Positions 1 to 7,362 of a DNA stretch of 29,457 nucleotides are shown piece after piece; the first letter of the stretch is position 1; the number at the start of each line of letters is the position of its first letter. Below the pieces are notes generated by a model that saw only the letters and a program-made list of their open reading frames with translations, was not told where the DNA came from and ran no database searches. The position numbers and the translations under genes are program-made. This DNA is from Fluviibacter sp039805725 (GTDB taxonomy: Bacteria > Pseudomonadota > Gammaproteobacteria > Burkholderiales > Rhodocyclaceae), in the NCBI GenBank assembly GCA_039805725.1, contig JBDLTT010000045.1:1-29457 (forward strand). The letters are read 5' to 3'.

Positions 1-11
1 ACCCAAGGCAC

Positions 12-1373
12 TTACTTGCGCTCGACTTCTTTTTTCTCGGCCAGCATGTGTTCCAGATAGTGGATGCTGGCGCCGCCGTCCACGAAGCCTTTGTCGCGCA
101 TCAGTTCATGGTGTAGCGGAATATTGGTCTTGATGCCTTCGACCAGCATTTCCGATAGCGCGATGCGCATTTTGCGAATGGCCTGCTCACGGGTTTCGCC
201 GTAGGAGATCAGCTTGCCGATCATGGAGTCGTAGTGCGGCGGCACTTTGTAACCGGCATACACGTGTGAATCGACGCGAATTCCCGGACCGCCCGGTGTA
301 TGCCACGCGTTGATCGTGCCTGGCGACGGGACGAAGGTGTAAGGGTCTTCGGCGTTAATACGGCATTCGATCGCGTGACCACGGAACTCGATGTCTTTCT
401 GCTTGAAGCGCAGCTTCTCGCCCGCGGCGATACGGATCTGCTCCTGCACGATGTCGATGCCGGTAATCATTTCAGTGACCGGGTGTTCAACCTGAACGCG
501 GGTATTCATTTCGATGAAATAAAACTCGCCGTTTTCATAGAGGAACTCAAACGTACCCGCACCGCGATAGCCGATCTTACGGCAGGCTTCGGCACAGCGC
601 TCGCCGATTTTTTCGATCAGCTTCGGCGGGATGCCAGGCGCTGGCGCTTCTTCGATCACCTTCTGGTGACGGCGCTGCATCGAGCAATCGCGTTCGCCCA
701 GGTAGACGGCATTGCCATGAGTATCGGCCAGCACCTGGATTTCTACGTGACGCGGATTCTCCAGGAACTTTTCCATGTAGACGGTCGGGTTGCCAAAAGC
801 GGTCTGTGCTTCCTGCTTGGTCATCTGCACGGCGTTGATCAGCGCTGCTTCGGTATGCACTACGCGCATGCCGCGGCCACCGCCACCGCCGGCCGCCTTG
901 ATGATGACCGGGTAGCCGATCTCACGGGCGGTACGGATGATTTCCTTGTGGTCGTCCGGCAGGGCACCTTCCGAACCTGGCACGCAGGGCACGCCGGCCT
1001 TCTTCATCGCATCCTTGGCCGAGACCTTGTCGCCCATCAGGCGGATCGTTTCTGCCGTCGGGCCGATGAAAACAAAGCCGCATTGCTCTACGCGTTCCGA
1101 GAAGTCGGCATTTTCCGAGAGGAAGCCGTAACCCGGGTGGATCGCTTCGGCATCCGTCACTTCGGCGGCCGAGATGATGGCCGGCACATTCAGGTAGCTG
1201 TCTTTTGACGGCGCCGGGCCAATGCAGACTGACTCATCGGCGAGCTTCACATATTTGGCGTCGCGGTCGGCTTCAGAGTGCACGACCACGGTTTTCACAC
1301 CCAGCAGGCGACAGGCGCGCTGAATGCGGAGGGCGATTTCCCCCCGGTTGGCGATCAGAATCTTTCCGAACAT
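12..1373 (-). CDS. accC: Biotin carboxylase subunit of acetyl-CoA carboxylase
   Basis: Carries out the first half-reaction of acetyl-CoA carboxylase: ATP-dependent carboxylation of the biotin on AccB with bicarbonate, the committed entry to fatty acid synthesis in the cytoplasm. The 453-residue length is normal for the family. It opens with the typical MFGKILIANRGEIALRI, has the ATP-grasp lysine (about 159) followed by the glycine-rich loop AGGGGGRGMR (about 161-170), the RRHQKVIEE segment (about 234-242) and the EMNTRVQVEHPVTE active-site segment (about 288-301). The ATG at 1373 lies only 5 bases after the accB stop, so the two are co-transcribed and probably translated in equal amounts, as the complex requires. 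The gene is complete, with TAA at 12-14. Identity is secure. Confidence 0.98.
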   Translation of the reverse strand: MFGKILIANRGEIALRIQRACRLLGVKTVVVHSEADRDAKYVKLADESVCIGPAPSKDSYLNVPAIISAAEVTDAEAIHPGYGFLSENADFSERVEQCGFVFIGPTAETIRLMGDKVSAKDAMKKAGVPCVPGSEGALPDDHKEIIRTAREIGYPVIIKAAGGGGGRGMRVVHTEAALINAVQMTKQEAQTAFGNPTVYMEKFLENPRHVEIQVLADTHGNAVYLGERDCSMQRRHQKVIEEAPAPGIPPKLIEKIGERCAEACRKIGYRGAGTFEFLYENGEFYFIEMNTRVQVEHPVTEMITGIDIVQEQIRIAAGEKLRFKQKDIEFRGHAIECRINAEDPYTFVPSPGTINAWHTPGGPGIRVDSHVYAGYKVPPHYDSMIGKLISYGETREQAIRKMRIALSEMLVEGIKTNIPLHHELMRDKGFVDGGASIHYLEHMLAEKKEVERK

Positions 1374-1378
1374 GGCGA

Positions 1379-1828
1379 TCAGCCGATCACGAACAGCGGT
1401 TCGCCAAATTCAACCGGTTGGCCGTTCTCGACCAGAATTGCCTTGATCACGCCCGACGCATCGGCTTCGATTTCGTTCAGCAGCTTCATGGCCTCGACGA
1501 TGCACAGCGTCTGGCCTTCTTTGACGGTATCGCCAACTTCGACGAATGCCTTGGCATCCGGCGATGAGGCGCGGTAGAAGGTGCCGACCATCGGGCTTTT
1601 TACAATGTGACCTGCCGGCAACGCAGGCTCTGAAGGTCCGGCGGCTGGGGCAGCAGCGGCGGGCGCGGCATGAGCTACCGGTGCGGGGGCATAAACCTGG
1701 TGAGCGACCGGCGCGGCGGCCAGTTGCTTGGCAATACGGACTTTCTCCTCGCCCTCGGTCACTTCCAGTTCCGAAATGCCGGATTCCTGTACCAGGTCAA
1801 TCAGTTTCTTGAGTTTGCGCAGATCCAT
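1379..1828 (-). CDS. accB: Biotin carboxyl carrier protein of acetyl-CoA carboxylase
   Basis: This is the carrier that holds the biotin moved between AccC and the carboxyltransferase AccA/AccD. At 149 residues it has the normal layout: an N-terminal helical AccC-contact segment (MDLRKLKKLIDLVQESGISE), a flexible Ala/Pro-rich linker at about 37-71, and a C-terminal biotinyl domain (about 73-149) with the EAMKLLNEI motif, whose lysine 115 should be biotinylated. The ATG at 1828 has a good Shine-Dalgarno (GGGAGA) 5 bases upstream. It follows aroQ by 63 bases and precedes accC by 5. An aroQ-accB-accC order is common in proteobacteria, which supports the call. Confidence 0.98.
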   Translation of the reverse strand: MDLRKLKKLIDLVQESGISELEVTEGEEKVRIAKQLAAAPVAHQVYAPAPVAHAAPAAAAPAAGPSEPALPAGHIVKSPMVGTFYRASSPDAKAFVEVGDTVKEGQTLCIVEAMKLLNEIEADASGVIKAILVENGQPVEFGEPLFVIG

Positions 1829-1891
1829 ATGGGTCTCCCGAGGGCAGTCTTAGATGATGAAAGAGTGATGCGTAACCATTGGGGCGCAGCG

Positions 1892-2389
1892 TTAAGCCTT
1901 GCCCGGATCCAGGTTATCCGACAGGGCAGCCACGATGTAGTCCAGCGCCAGCAAGTAACCCTGGGCGCCCAAACCGGTAATCGTGCCGACCGCTTTGTCG
2001 GAAAAATACGAATGCTGACGGAATGGCTCACGCGCATGAACGTTCGACAGGTGAACCTCGATGAACGACAGATCCGAAGCCAGCACGGCATCCCGCAGCG
2101 CCACGCTGGAATGCGTGAAACCCCCGGGGTTGATGACGAGGAAGTCGAAACTCTCATTGCGTGCGGCATGCAGTCGCTCGATCAGTGCGCCCTCGTGGTT
2201 GCTCTGAAAGGTTTCCAGCGCGATGCCGGCACGTTCGGCACGTTCGGTCAGGGCGCGATCAATGTCGCTCAACGTTGTGAAGCCGTAAACGTGCGGTTCA
2301 CGTTGGCCGAGCAGGTTCAGATTCGGGCCATTGAGAACCAGAACCTTGCCGAGTTGATCGGGTGTACGGATTTGGGCTTCGCTAGTCAT
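1892..2389 (-). CDS. aroQ: Type II 3-dehydroquinate dehydratase
   Basis: Converts 3-dehydroquinate to 3-dehydroshikimate, the third step of the shikimate pathway. The type II signature is clear: VLVLNGPNLNLLG near the N terminus, the catalytic tyrosine in HVYG, SNHEGALIERLHAA, NPGGFTHSSVALRDA and EVHLSNVHARE. From the ATG at 2389 it is 165 residues; family members usually begin almost directly at the VLVLNGPN strand, so there is an N-terminal tail of roughly 15 residues. A TTG at 2407 would add 6 more residues, but the ATG has GGAGA about 10 bases upstream and is preferred. It sits between the TlpA-like gene and accBC on the same strand. Confidence 0.96.
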   Translation of the reverse strand: MTSEAQIRTPDQLGKVLVLNGPNLNLLGQREPHVYGFTTLSDIDRALTERAERAGIALETFQSNHEGALIERLHAARNESFDFLVINPGGFTHSSVALRDAVLASDLSFIEVHLSNVHAREPFRQHSYFSDKAVGTITGLGAQGYLLALDYIVAALSDNLDPGKA

Positions 2390-2462
2390 AGGGGCATTAT
2401 CTCCCAATTAAGCGCAAAATTCCAGGAAGTTCGCCGCCATATAGCAGCAATATCGCAGCGAG

Positions 2463-3020
2463 TTACTTTGTCGCTTTGGCTAGGTCCGATTCCAGGTCTT
2501 TGCGGGTGTAGATGCCAAAATGACGATTGGTGATCACCTGTTGGGTATTGATGATAAGTGTGAATGGCACGGCATCGTAGCGATTGCCCAGTTCGCGGCT
2601 GAGGTCAAAGCTGGGTTGACCGCCTACCACGATCGGGTAAGAAACCGGGGTTTTCTTGAGAAATGGCTTAACGTTATCCACCTGATCGGCGGCGATGCCG
2701 ACAAATACAACGCCCTTCTCTTTCCATTGGCGCTGCACGTCATCAAACATCGGCATCTCTTCGATGCAGGGCGGGCACCAGGTCGACCAGAAATTCACGA
2801 CGACGGTTTTGCCACGCAGGGCCGATAAATCGACGATCTTGCCGCTAACGTCTTTGAATTGGGCGTCAAAGAGCTTGGCGCTGGCTTGCGGCCCGTTGTG
2901 AGCGTTCTGGGTGCTATCAAACTTGGAGCAGGCGCTTAACAGGCAGGTGACGCCCAGAATCGCCAGCAGCATGGTCCAACGGCGCAAAAGGGGCAGGGCA
3001 AGCGTTGACAAGTAAGTCAT
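2463..3020 (-). CDS. TlpA-like thioredoxin-fold lipoprotein (thiol:disulfide oxidoreductase)
   Basis: A membrane-anchored thioredoxin-fold protein facing the periplasm. The N terminus has two arginines (13-14), a hydrophobic stretch (about 17-29) and a lipobox ending LLSAC, so cysteine 31 is probably lipidated. The mature part begins with a TlpA-type strand pattern and contains WSTWCPPC, giving redox cysteines 82 and 85, followed by the family's cis-proline region at VPFTLIIN. TlpA/ResA-like proteins reduce specific disulfides, for example during cytochrome c or copper-site maturation; the actual partner here cannot be told. Length 185. The start at 3020 lacks an obvious Shine-Dalgarno; a start at Met17 would keep the lipobox but lose the positive charges. 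Confidence 0.88.
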   Translation of the reverse strand: MTYLSTLALPLLRRWTMLLAILGVTCLLSACSKFDSTQNAHNGPQASAKLFDAQFKDVSGKIVDLSALRGKTVVVNFWSTWCPPCIEEMPMFDDVQRQWKEKGVVFVGIAADQVDNVKPFLKKTPVSYPIVVGGQPSFDLSRELGNRYDAVPFTLIINTQQVITNRHFGIYTRKDLESDLAKATK

Positions 3021-3098
3021 GGTGCAAAATTTCCAGGTGGCGATGTCCGCATTTTACCTGCAGTTTCGATGAAAATCTCTGCCAGATAGTCGGCGCTT

Positions 3099-3704
3099 TC
3101 AGAGCATTGCTGCTGCCGCCATCCGTGAGCGAACGACGTCGGCGCGGGCACGTTCTCGTACGGAACCATCATGTTTCTTGAAGACGACCCGCTCATCATG
3201 GCTGGGATAAATCACCAGATTGGTCACCCAGTCATTACGGCTGACCTGGAGCACGGCGCTGGTGCGTTCGTTCCGGGGCTGAACTGGCTCATAGTCGATC
3301 CCGCGATTGAGTAGAAAAATTTCTACGTCCTTATCGCTGTCCGGGTACAGCAGGATATCGATCATTGCGAAGCGGCCTGCGGTACCTTCCAGTACCGAGC
3401 CAGTCAGGTACGGGTGAAACTCGGCGAGCAGATCCATCCAGTACAGGGCCTCGCTGCGCATGGCGGCGATACGTTCGCGTTGTTCACTGTCATGAAATAT
3501 GGCCTGATGGGTACGCAGGGCGTCATACACCGCTTGCGAGGTCGGTAGACCGATCCACTCGGGCAGGTTGAGCTGGTGGGCTGCTTTGCGCTTTGCCAGC
3601 TCGACGTCATCGACCCCATCTTCTGCCATCAGGCGGGCGGCCACCGCAGCAATATGGGCGGTGCCGTTGTTCTGCATGCCGGTAGGGCGTCGTCGGTGGC
3701 GCAT
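3099..3704 (-). CDS. Uncharacterised nucleotidyltransferase-like protein
   Basis: Function unknown. The 201-residue protein starts at ATG 3704 with GGAG placed 7 bases upstream; longer readings to 3827 would run into mpl and are rejected. The core (about residues 95-145) reads LTGSVLEGTAGRFAMIDILL followed by DSDKDVEIFLLN. A Gly-Ser pair followed by an acidic-hydrophobic-acidic triplet (DVE) is what the DNA polymerase beta-type nucleotidyltransferase superfamily uses to bind nucleotide and metal, although the spacing here is longer than the classical pattern. The C terminus is basic (about 180-196) and could bind nucleic acid. It is divergent from mpl (85 bases apart) and leads the TlpA-aroQ-acc run. 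The enzyme call is inference. Confidence 0.62.
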   Translation of the reverse strand: MRHRRRPTGMQNNGTAHIAAVAARLMAEDGVDDVELAKRKAAHQLNLPEWIGLPTSQAVYDALRTHQAIFHDSEQRERIAAMRSEALYWMDLLAEFHPYLTGSVLEGTAGRFAMIDILLYPDSDKDVEIFLLNRGIDYEPVQPRNERTSAVLQVSRNDWVTNLVIYPSHDERVVFKKHDGSVRERARADVVRSRMAAAAML

Positions 3705-3789
3705 CTTGGTTCTCCGGGGCAGGTACAATGCGTTCCATTCTAAACCTACCGGACGAAGATTGCGCCGGTGTGACGCAAACGGAAGAACG

Positions 3790-5151
3790 ATGCATCTGCA
3801 CATACTGGGTGTCTGCGGCACCTTCATGGGTGGTCTGGCGCAACTGGCACGCGCCGCAGGTCATAAAGTGACAGGCTGTGACGCCGGCGTTTACCCGCCA
3901 ATGAGCGACCAGCTTCGCGGCGCTGGTATCGAACTCATCGAGGGCTACGACCCGTTGCAGCTATCGCTTAAAGCCGATGTCTACGTCATCGGGAACGCCA
4001 TCTCGCGTGGCAACCCCTTGCTCGAAGCCATTCTTGACGCCGGGTTGCCCTACGTCTCCGGCCCACAATGGTTGGCCGAACATATTCTGCAGGGCCGCTG
4101 GGTGCTGGGCGTGGCCGGAACGCATGGTAAAACTACCACCGCATCGCTACTTGCCTGGATTCTGGAAGATGCCGGTCTGGCACCCGGTTTCCTCATCGGT
4201 GGCGTGCCGCGTAACTTTGGCGTTTCTGCCCGTCTGCACGGCGATCTCCAGGATTCGCCCTTCTTCGTCATCGAAGCTGACGAATACGACACGGCCTTCT
4301 GCGACAAGCGCTCCAAGTTTGTGCACTACCGGCCGCGCACCGTTATTCTGAACAATCTGGAATTCGATCACGCCGACATCTTCAGCGACCTCGCCGCCAT
4401 CGAAACCCAGTTTCATCACCTGGTGCGTACTATGCCGGGCAATGGGCTGATTGTTGCCAACGCCGCCGAACCCGCGCTCAATCGCGTGCTCGAACGTGGC
4501 TGCTGGACCCCGGTGGTTGGTTTTGGCGCAAACGGTGGCTTTACCGTCGATGGTGATGATGCCACTGGCCGTCTGACCGTCCGCGAAGGCGATACCATCA
4601 TTGGCGATATCACTTGGGCGCTCACTGGCGACCACAACCGCATGAACGCGTTGGCCGCCATGCTGGCTGCCCGCCACGCTGGTGTGCCGCTGGATAAAGG
4701 CCTCGATGCCCTCTCTCGCTTCGAGAACGTCAAACGCCGCATGGAGGTGCGCGGCGTTGAACGCGGCGTGACCGTCTACGACGACTTCGCCCATCATCCG
4801 ACCGCCATCGCCACGACGGTTGCCGGCCTACGCCGCAAGGTGGGCAAGGCTCGCATCCTTGCCGTGATCGAACCGCGCTCCAACACCATGAAGCTCGGCG
4901 TCATGAAAGACCTGCTGCCGGGCAGCCTGGCCGATTGCGATCAGGTCTATTGCTACGGCGCCAATCTGGGTTGGGATGCCGCCCAGGCCTTGCTTCCTAT
5001 GGGTAACCGAGCCGAAGTGCACGAGGATTTCAATGCCATGTTGAAGGCAATCGTAGGAAACGCCCAAGCCGGCGACCATATTCTGGTCATGAGTAATGGT
5101 GGATTCCAGGGAATCCACAGCAAGTTACTGGAAGCCCTGTTATCATCCTGA
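3790..5151 (+). CDS. mpl: UDP-N-acetylmuramate:L-alanyl-gamma-D-glutamyl-meso-diaminopimelate ligase
   Basis: Murein peptide ligase: joins the recycled tripeptide L-Ala-D-Glu-meso-DAP to UDP-MurNAc so that wall turnover products re-enter peptidoglycan synthesis. The 453-residue length fits the family. It starts MHLHILGVCGTFMGGLAQLA (Mur-ligase Rossmann-like N domain), carries the ATP-binding loop GTHGKTTT at about 110-117, then EADEYDTAF, NLEFDHADI and the C-terminal domain with YDDFAHHPTAI and EPRSNTMKLG. The ATG at 3790 has GGAAG 4 bases upstream. FDHADIF and the wording of the N domain separate Mpl from MurC. It is followed by a small secreted-protein gene after 50 bases, in which GGTTAA-AAA-TTAACC (5155-5169) makes a weak AT-rich hairpin. 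Confidence 0.96.
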   Translation: MHLHILGVCGTFMGGLAQLARAAGHKVTGCDAGVYPPMSDQLRGAGIELIEGYDPLQLSLKADVYVIGNAISRGNPLLEAILDAGLPYVSGPQWLAEHILQGRWVLGVAGTHGKTTTASLLAWILEDAGLAPGFLIGGVPRNFGVSARLHGDLQDSPFFVIEADEYDTAFCDKRSKFVHYRPRTVILNNLEFDHADIFSDLAAIETQFHHLVRTMPGNGLIVANAAEPALNRVLERGCWTPVVGFGANGGFTVDGDDATGRLTVREGDTIIGDITWALTGDHNRMNALAAMLAARHAGVPLDKGLDALSRFENVKRRMEVRGVERGVTVYDDFAHHPTAIATTVAGLRRKVGKARILAVIEPRSNTMKLGVMKDLLPGSLADCDQVYCYGANLGWDAAQALLPMGNRAEVHEDFNAMLKAIVGNAQAGDHILVMSNGGFQGIHSKLLEALLSS

Positions 5152-5201
5152 CATGGTTAAAAATTAACCAACCTGATTTTTCCCTTTCTGGAGATTCGCT
5201 C

Positions 5202-5798
5202 ATGAAGAAGTCGTTCCTTATTGCTGTACTGCTGGCTACCGCTGGTCTGGTTCAGGCTCAAACCGCTGCCCCGGCTGCACAACAGTCAGGTACCAACGTG
5301 GTGCCGGTTGCTGCAGAAGTCACCGTGCTGACCGCCACGGTGGATTCGGTCGATGCCAAGAACCGCACCGTCGTTCTGAAGAATGACCAAGGTCAAACCA
5401 CTTCGATGAAGGTCGGCAAGGATGTTACCAACTTCGGCAACATCAAGAAGGGCGATATCTTCGTCATCGAGTATGCACAAGCCGTGGCCGTTGGTCTGAC
5501 GCTGGCCTCGAAGGCCGACAAGCCGGGCGTTGCCGCAAACCGCACCGTCAAGGTTCAAGACGCAGCGAACAAGAAGCCGTTTGCTGAAGAAATCGACACC
5601 ATCGTCGAAACCGCCAAGATCAAGAGCATCAATGCCAAGCAACGTACCGCTGTGCTGAACATGCCGAATGGCAAGAGCGTCAAGGTGAAGGTCGACAAGG
5701 CTGTCCTGGGCCTGGAGAAGTTTAAGGTGGGTGACGAAGTCGTCGTCGAGTACGTTCAAGACATGGCTATCGGTTTTGTTGCACCGACTGCTAAGTAA
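5202..5798 (+). CDS. Secreted protein with two copies of one beta-rich domain, function unknown
   Basis: I do not recognise a named family. The 198-residue product has a clean Sec signal (MKKSFLIAVLLATAGLVQAQ, cleavage probably after QAQ or nearby) and is therefore periplasmic or exported. The mature protein contains two similar segments, about 42-101 and 136-194. Each has the order: short strand, VDSVDAKNRTVVL or IKSINAKQRTAVLN, a Gly-containing turn, a Lys/Val strand, then a KGD or VGD turn, an (I/V)EY strand and a closing MAIGF-type or AVGL-type strand. This indicates an internal duplication of a small beta-barrel-like domain. The protein is rich in Lys and Val and lacks cysteine. GGAG stands 9 bases before the ATG. 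A strong terminator follows directly. Confidence 0.85.
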   Translation: MKKSFLIAVLLATAGLVQAQTAAPAAQQSGTNVVPVAAEVTVLTATVDSVDAKNRTVVLKNDQGQTTSMKVGKDVTNFGNIKKGDIFVIEYAQAVAVGLTLASKADKPGVAANRTVKVQDAANKKPFAEEIDTIVETAKIKSINAKQRTAVLNMPNGKSVKVKVDKAVLGLEKFKVGDEVVVEYVQDMAIGFVAPTAK

Positions 5799-5812
5799 GT
5801 CATACTTGCTTC

Positions 5813-5848
5813 AAACGACAAAGGCGCCTCGGGCGCCTTTGTCGTTTT
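5813..5848. terminator. Strong bidirectional intrinsic terminator
   Basis: A perfect 16-bp stem (AAACGACAAAGGCGCC paired with its complement at 5832-5847) closes on a 3-base loop, TCG. T-runs occur on both strands at the foot of the stem, so it can end the plus-strand mpl/secreted-protein transcript and also the minus-strand liv transcript, whose last stop codon is at 5857. Confidence 0.93.
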
Positions 5849-5856
5849 GTGGTGTA

Positions 5857-6585
5857 CTAGTTCACAGACTCACCCAAATAGGCGCTTCTCACTCTGTCAT
5901 CCTGCAACAGATCTTCTGAACCGCCTGTCAGGGTGATGAGGCCCGACTCCAGTACATAAGCCCGGCGGCTGACTTTGAGGGCGAGACGGGCATTCTGCTC
6001 GACCAACAGAATGCTGACGCCGCTATCACGGGCAGCGGTGATGAGTTCAAAGATCCGGTCCACCATAATGGGCGCAAGGCCCATCGACGGTTCGTCGAGC
6101 AGCAAGAGTTGGGGCGCTGACATCAGTGCGCGGGCGATGGCCAGCATTTGTTGTTCGCCACCCGAGAGGGTGCCCGCCAATTGTGAGGCGCGCTCTCTCA
6201 AGCGCGGTAGGCGTTCTAGCAGATCGTCGAGTCGCTGGTGAACGATCTGCTGATCTTTTACTCGGAAGGCGCCAAGCTTGAGATTCTCCAGAACGGTCTG
6301 GCGGGCGAAGACGCCCCGGCCTTCAGGCACGAGCGCCACGCCATGGGCGATGAGTTCGTGCGCCGGTAGCTGCATCAGGTTGATGACCGGCTCACTGCCG
6401 GGATTCAACAGCGCTTGACCGGTGGCTTGTGGCAACATGCGTGCGAGTGCTTTGAGTGTTGAGGTTTTGCCAGCGCCATTAGCGCCAATGAGCGCCACCA
6501 ACTCACCTTGTCCGACGTCAAAGCTGATGCCTTTGACAGCCTGGATGCCACCATAGTGCAGTTGCAGGTCGCGGACTTCAAGCAT
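5857..6585 (-). CDS. livF: Branched-chain amino-acid ABC transporter, ATP-binding protein LivF
   Basis: One of the two ATPases that drive the high-affinity branched-chain amino-acid importer, on the cytoplasmic face of LivH/LivM. At 242 residues it has the short LivF form: Walker A GANGAGKT (34-41), the Q-loop region before VPEGRGVFARQTVLENL, signature LSGGEQQ, Walker B LLLLDEPSMGL and the H-loop position replaced by the LivF-typical LVEQNA. The ATG at 6585 overlaps the end of livG by 8 bases, implying translational coupling. Upstream in-frame extension into livG is rejected. The gene is the last of the operon and ends 9 bases from the bidirectional terminator. Confidence 0.96.
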   Translation of the reverse strand: MLEVRDLQLHYGGIQAVKGISFDVGQGELVALIGANGAGKTSTLKALARMLPQATGQALLNPGSEPVINLMQLPAHELIAHGVALVPEGRGVFARQTVLENLKLGAFRVKDQQIVHQRLDDLLERLPRLRERASQLAGTLSGGEQQMLAIARALMSAPQLLLLDEPSMGLAPIMVDRIFELITAARDSGVSILLVEQNARLALKVSRRAYVLESGLITLTGGSEDLLQDDRVRSAYLGESVN

Positions 6586-7354
6586 GCGCGCCGCTCCCCA
6601 GATAGGCTTCGATAACGCGCGGGTGCTTCTGCACGACGGCCGGCACTTCTTCGCAAATGAGTTCGCCGTAGTCGAGCACGGCGACACGGTCGCACAACCG
6701 CATGATTAACTGTACGTCATGCTCGATGAGCAGCACGCTGATGCCATCGGCGCGAATCATTTCGATGAGTTGGCGTAGCCCCGCCGTTTCGTTGGCATTC
6801 ATGCCGGCAGCGGGTTCATCCAGGCACAGCAGTTTGGGATGCGTGGCCAGGGCGCGGGCGATTTCGAGGCGACGTTGATCGCCATAGGAGAGATTCTTTG
6901 CCAGATCATGCGCACGGTGCGCGATACCGACGTAGCGCATCAGTTGCAACGACTCATCTTCGGTCGCTTGTTCTTCGCGGCGATTGAAGGGCGTACGCAG
7001 GATGTCACTGAGAATGTTGCTGCGCAGGCGAGCGTGGCGGCCGACCATAACGTTTTCCAGGGCGGTCATGTTGGGGAACAGCCGGATGTTCTGGAAGGTA
7101 CGGGCGATGCCCTGGCACACCGTCTTATCCGGCGCGTTGCTATTGAGCGGTGCGCCGTCGAAGATGAATTCGCCGCTGTCTGGTACATAAAGCCCGGTCA
7201 GACAATTGAATAGCGTGGTTTTACCAGCGCCATTGGGGCCGATCAGGCCGTAAATTTCGCCGCGATTAAGCGTGATCGATACATCCTTCAGTGCCTGCAC
7301 GCCGCCAAAGGCTTTGCTGATATTGGATGCGCTTAGCAATATGTGAGCAGTCAT
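6578..7354 (-). CDS. livG: Branched-chain amino-acid ABC transporter, ATP-binding protein LivG
   Basis: The second ATPase of the importer. It has Walker A GPNGAGKT, GIARTFQNIRLFPNMTALENV typical of LivG, signature LSYGDQRRLEIARAL, Walker B LLCLDEPAAGMN and LLIEHDV. From ATG 7354 it is 258 residues; TGAGAT a few bases upstream can act as ribosome binding site. A GTG at 7366 would add four residues and overlap the livM stop, but has no visible ribosome site. It sits between livM and livF with tight or overlapping junctions. Confidence 0.96.
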   Translation of the reverse strand: MTAHILLSASNISKAFGGVQALKDVSITLNRGEIYGLIGPNGAGKTTLFNCLTGLYVPDSGEFIFDGAPLNSNAPDKTVCQGIARTFQNIRLFPNMTALENVMVGRHARLRSNILSDILRTPFNRREEQATEDESLQLMRYVGIAHRAHDLAKNLSYGDQRRLEIARALATHPKLLCLDEPAAGMNANETAGLRQLIEMIRADGISVLLIEHDVQLIMRLCDRVAVLDYGELICEEVPAVVQKHPRVIEAYLGSGAHA

Positions 7355-7362
7355 GGTGTATC

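Noticed and set aside
300..1208. Long plus-strand open frame of 302 codons
   Set aside because: Lies entirely inside accC on the other strand, has no family motifs or ribosome site, and is a codon-bias shadow.
1670..2533. Plus-strand open frame of 287 codons across accB, aroQ and the TlpA-like gene
   Set aside because: Spans three real genes on the other strand and shows no recognisable domain.
4147..4797. Minus-strand open frame of 216 codons inside mpl
   Set aside because: mpl is complete with all ligase motifs; this is its antisense shadow.
5155..5169. GGTTAA-AAA-TTAACC hairpin after mpl as a terminator
   Set aside because: A 6-bp, mostly AT stem is too weak for an intrinsic terminator, and the following Ts are 11 bases away; the next gene is probably co-transcribed.
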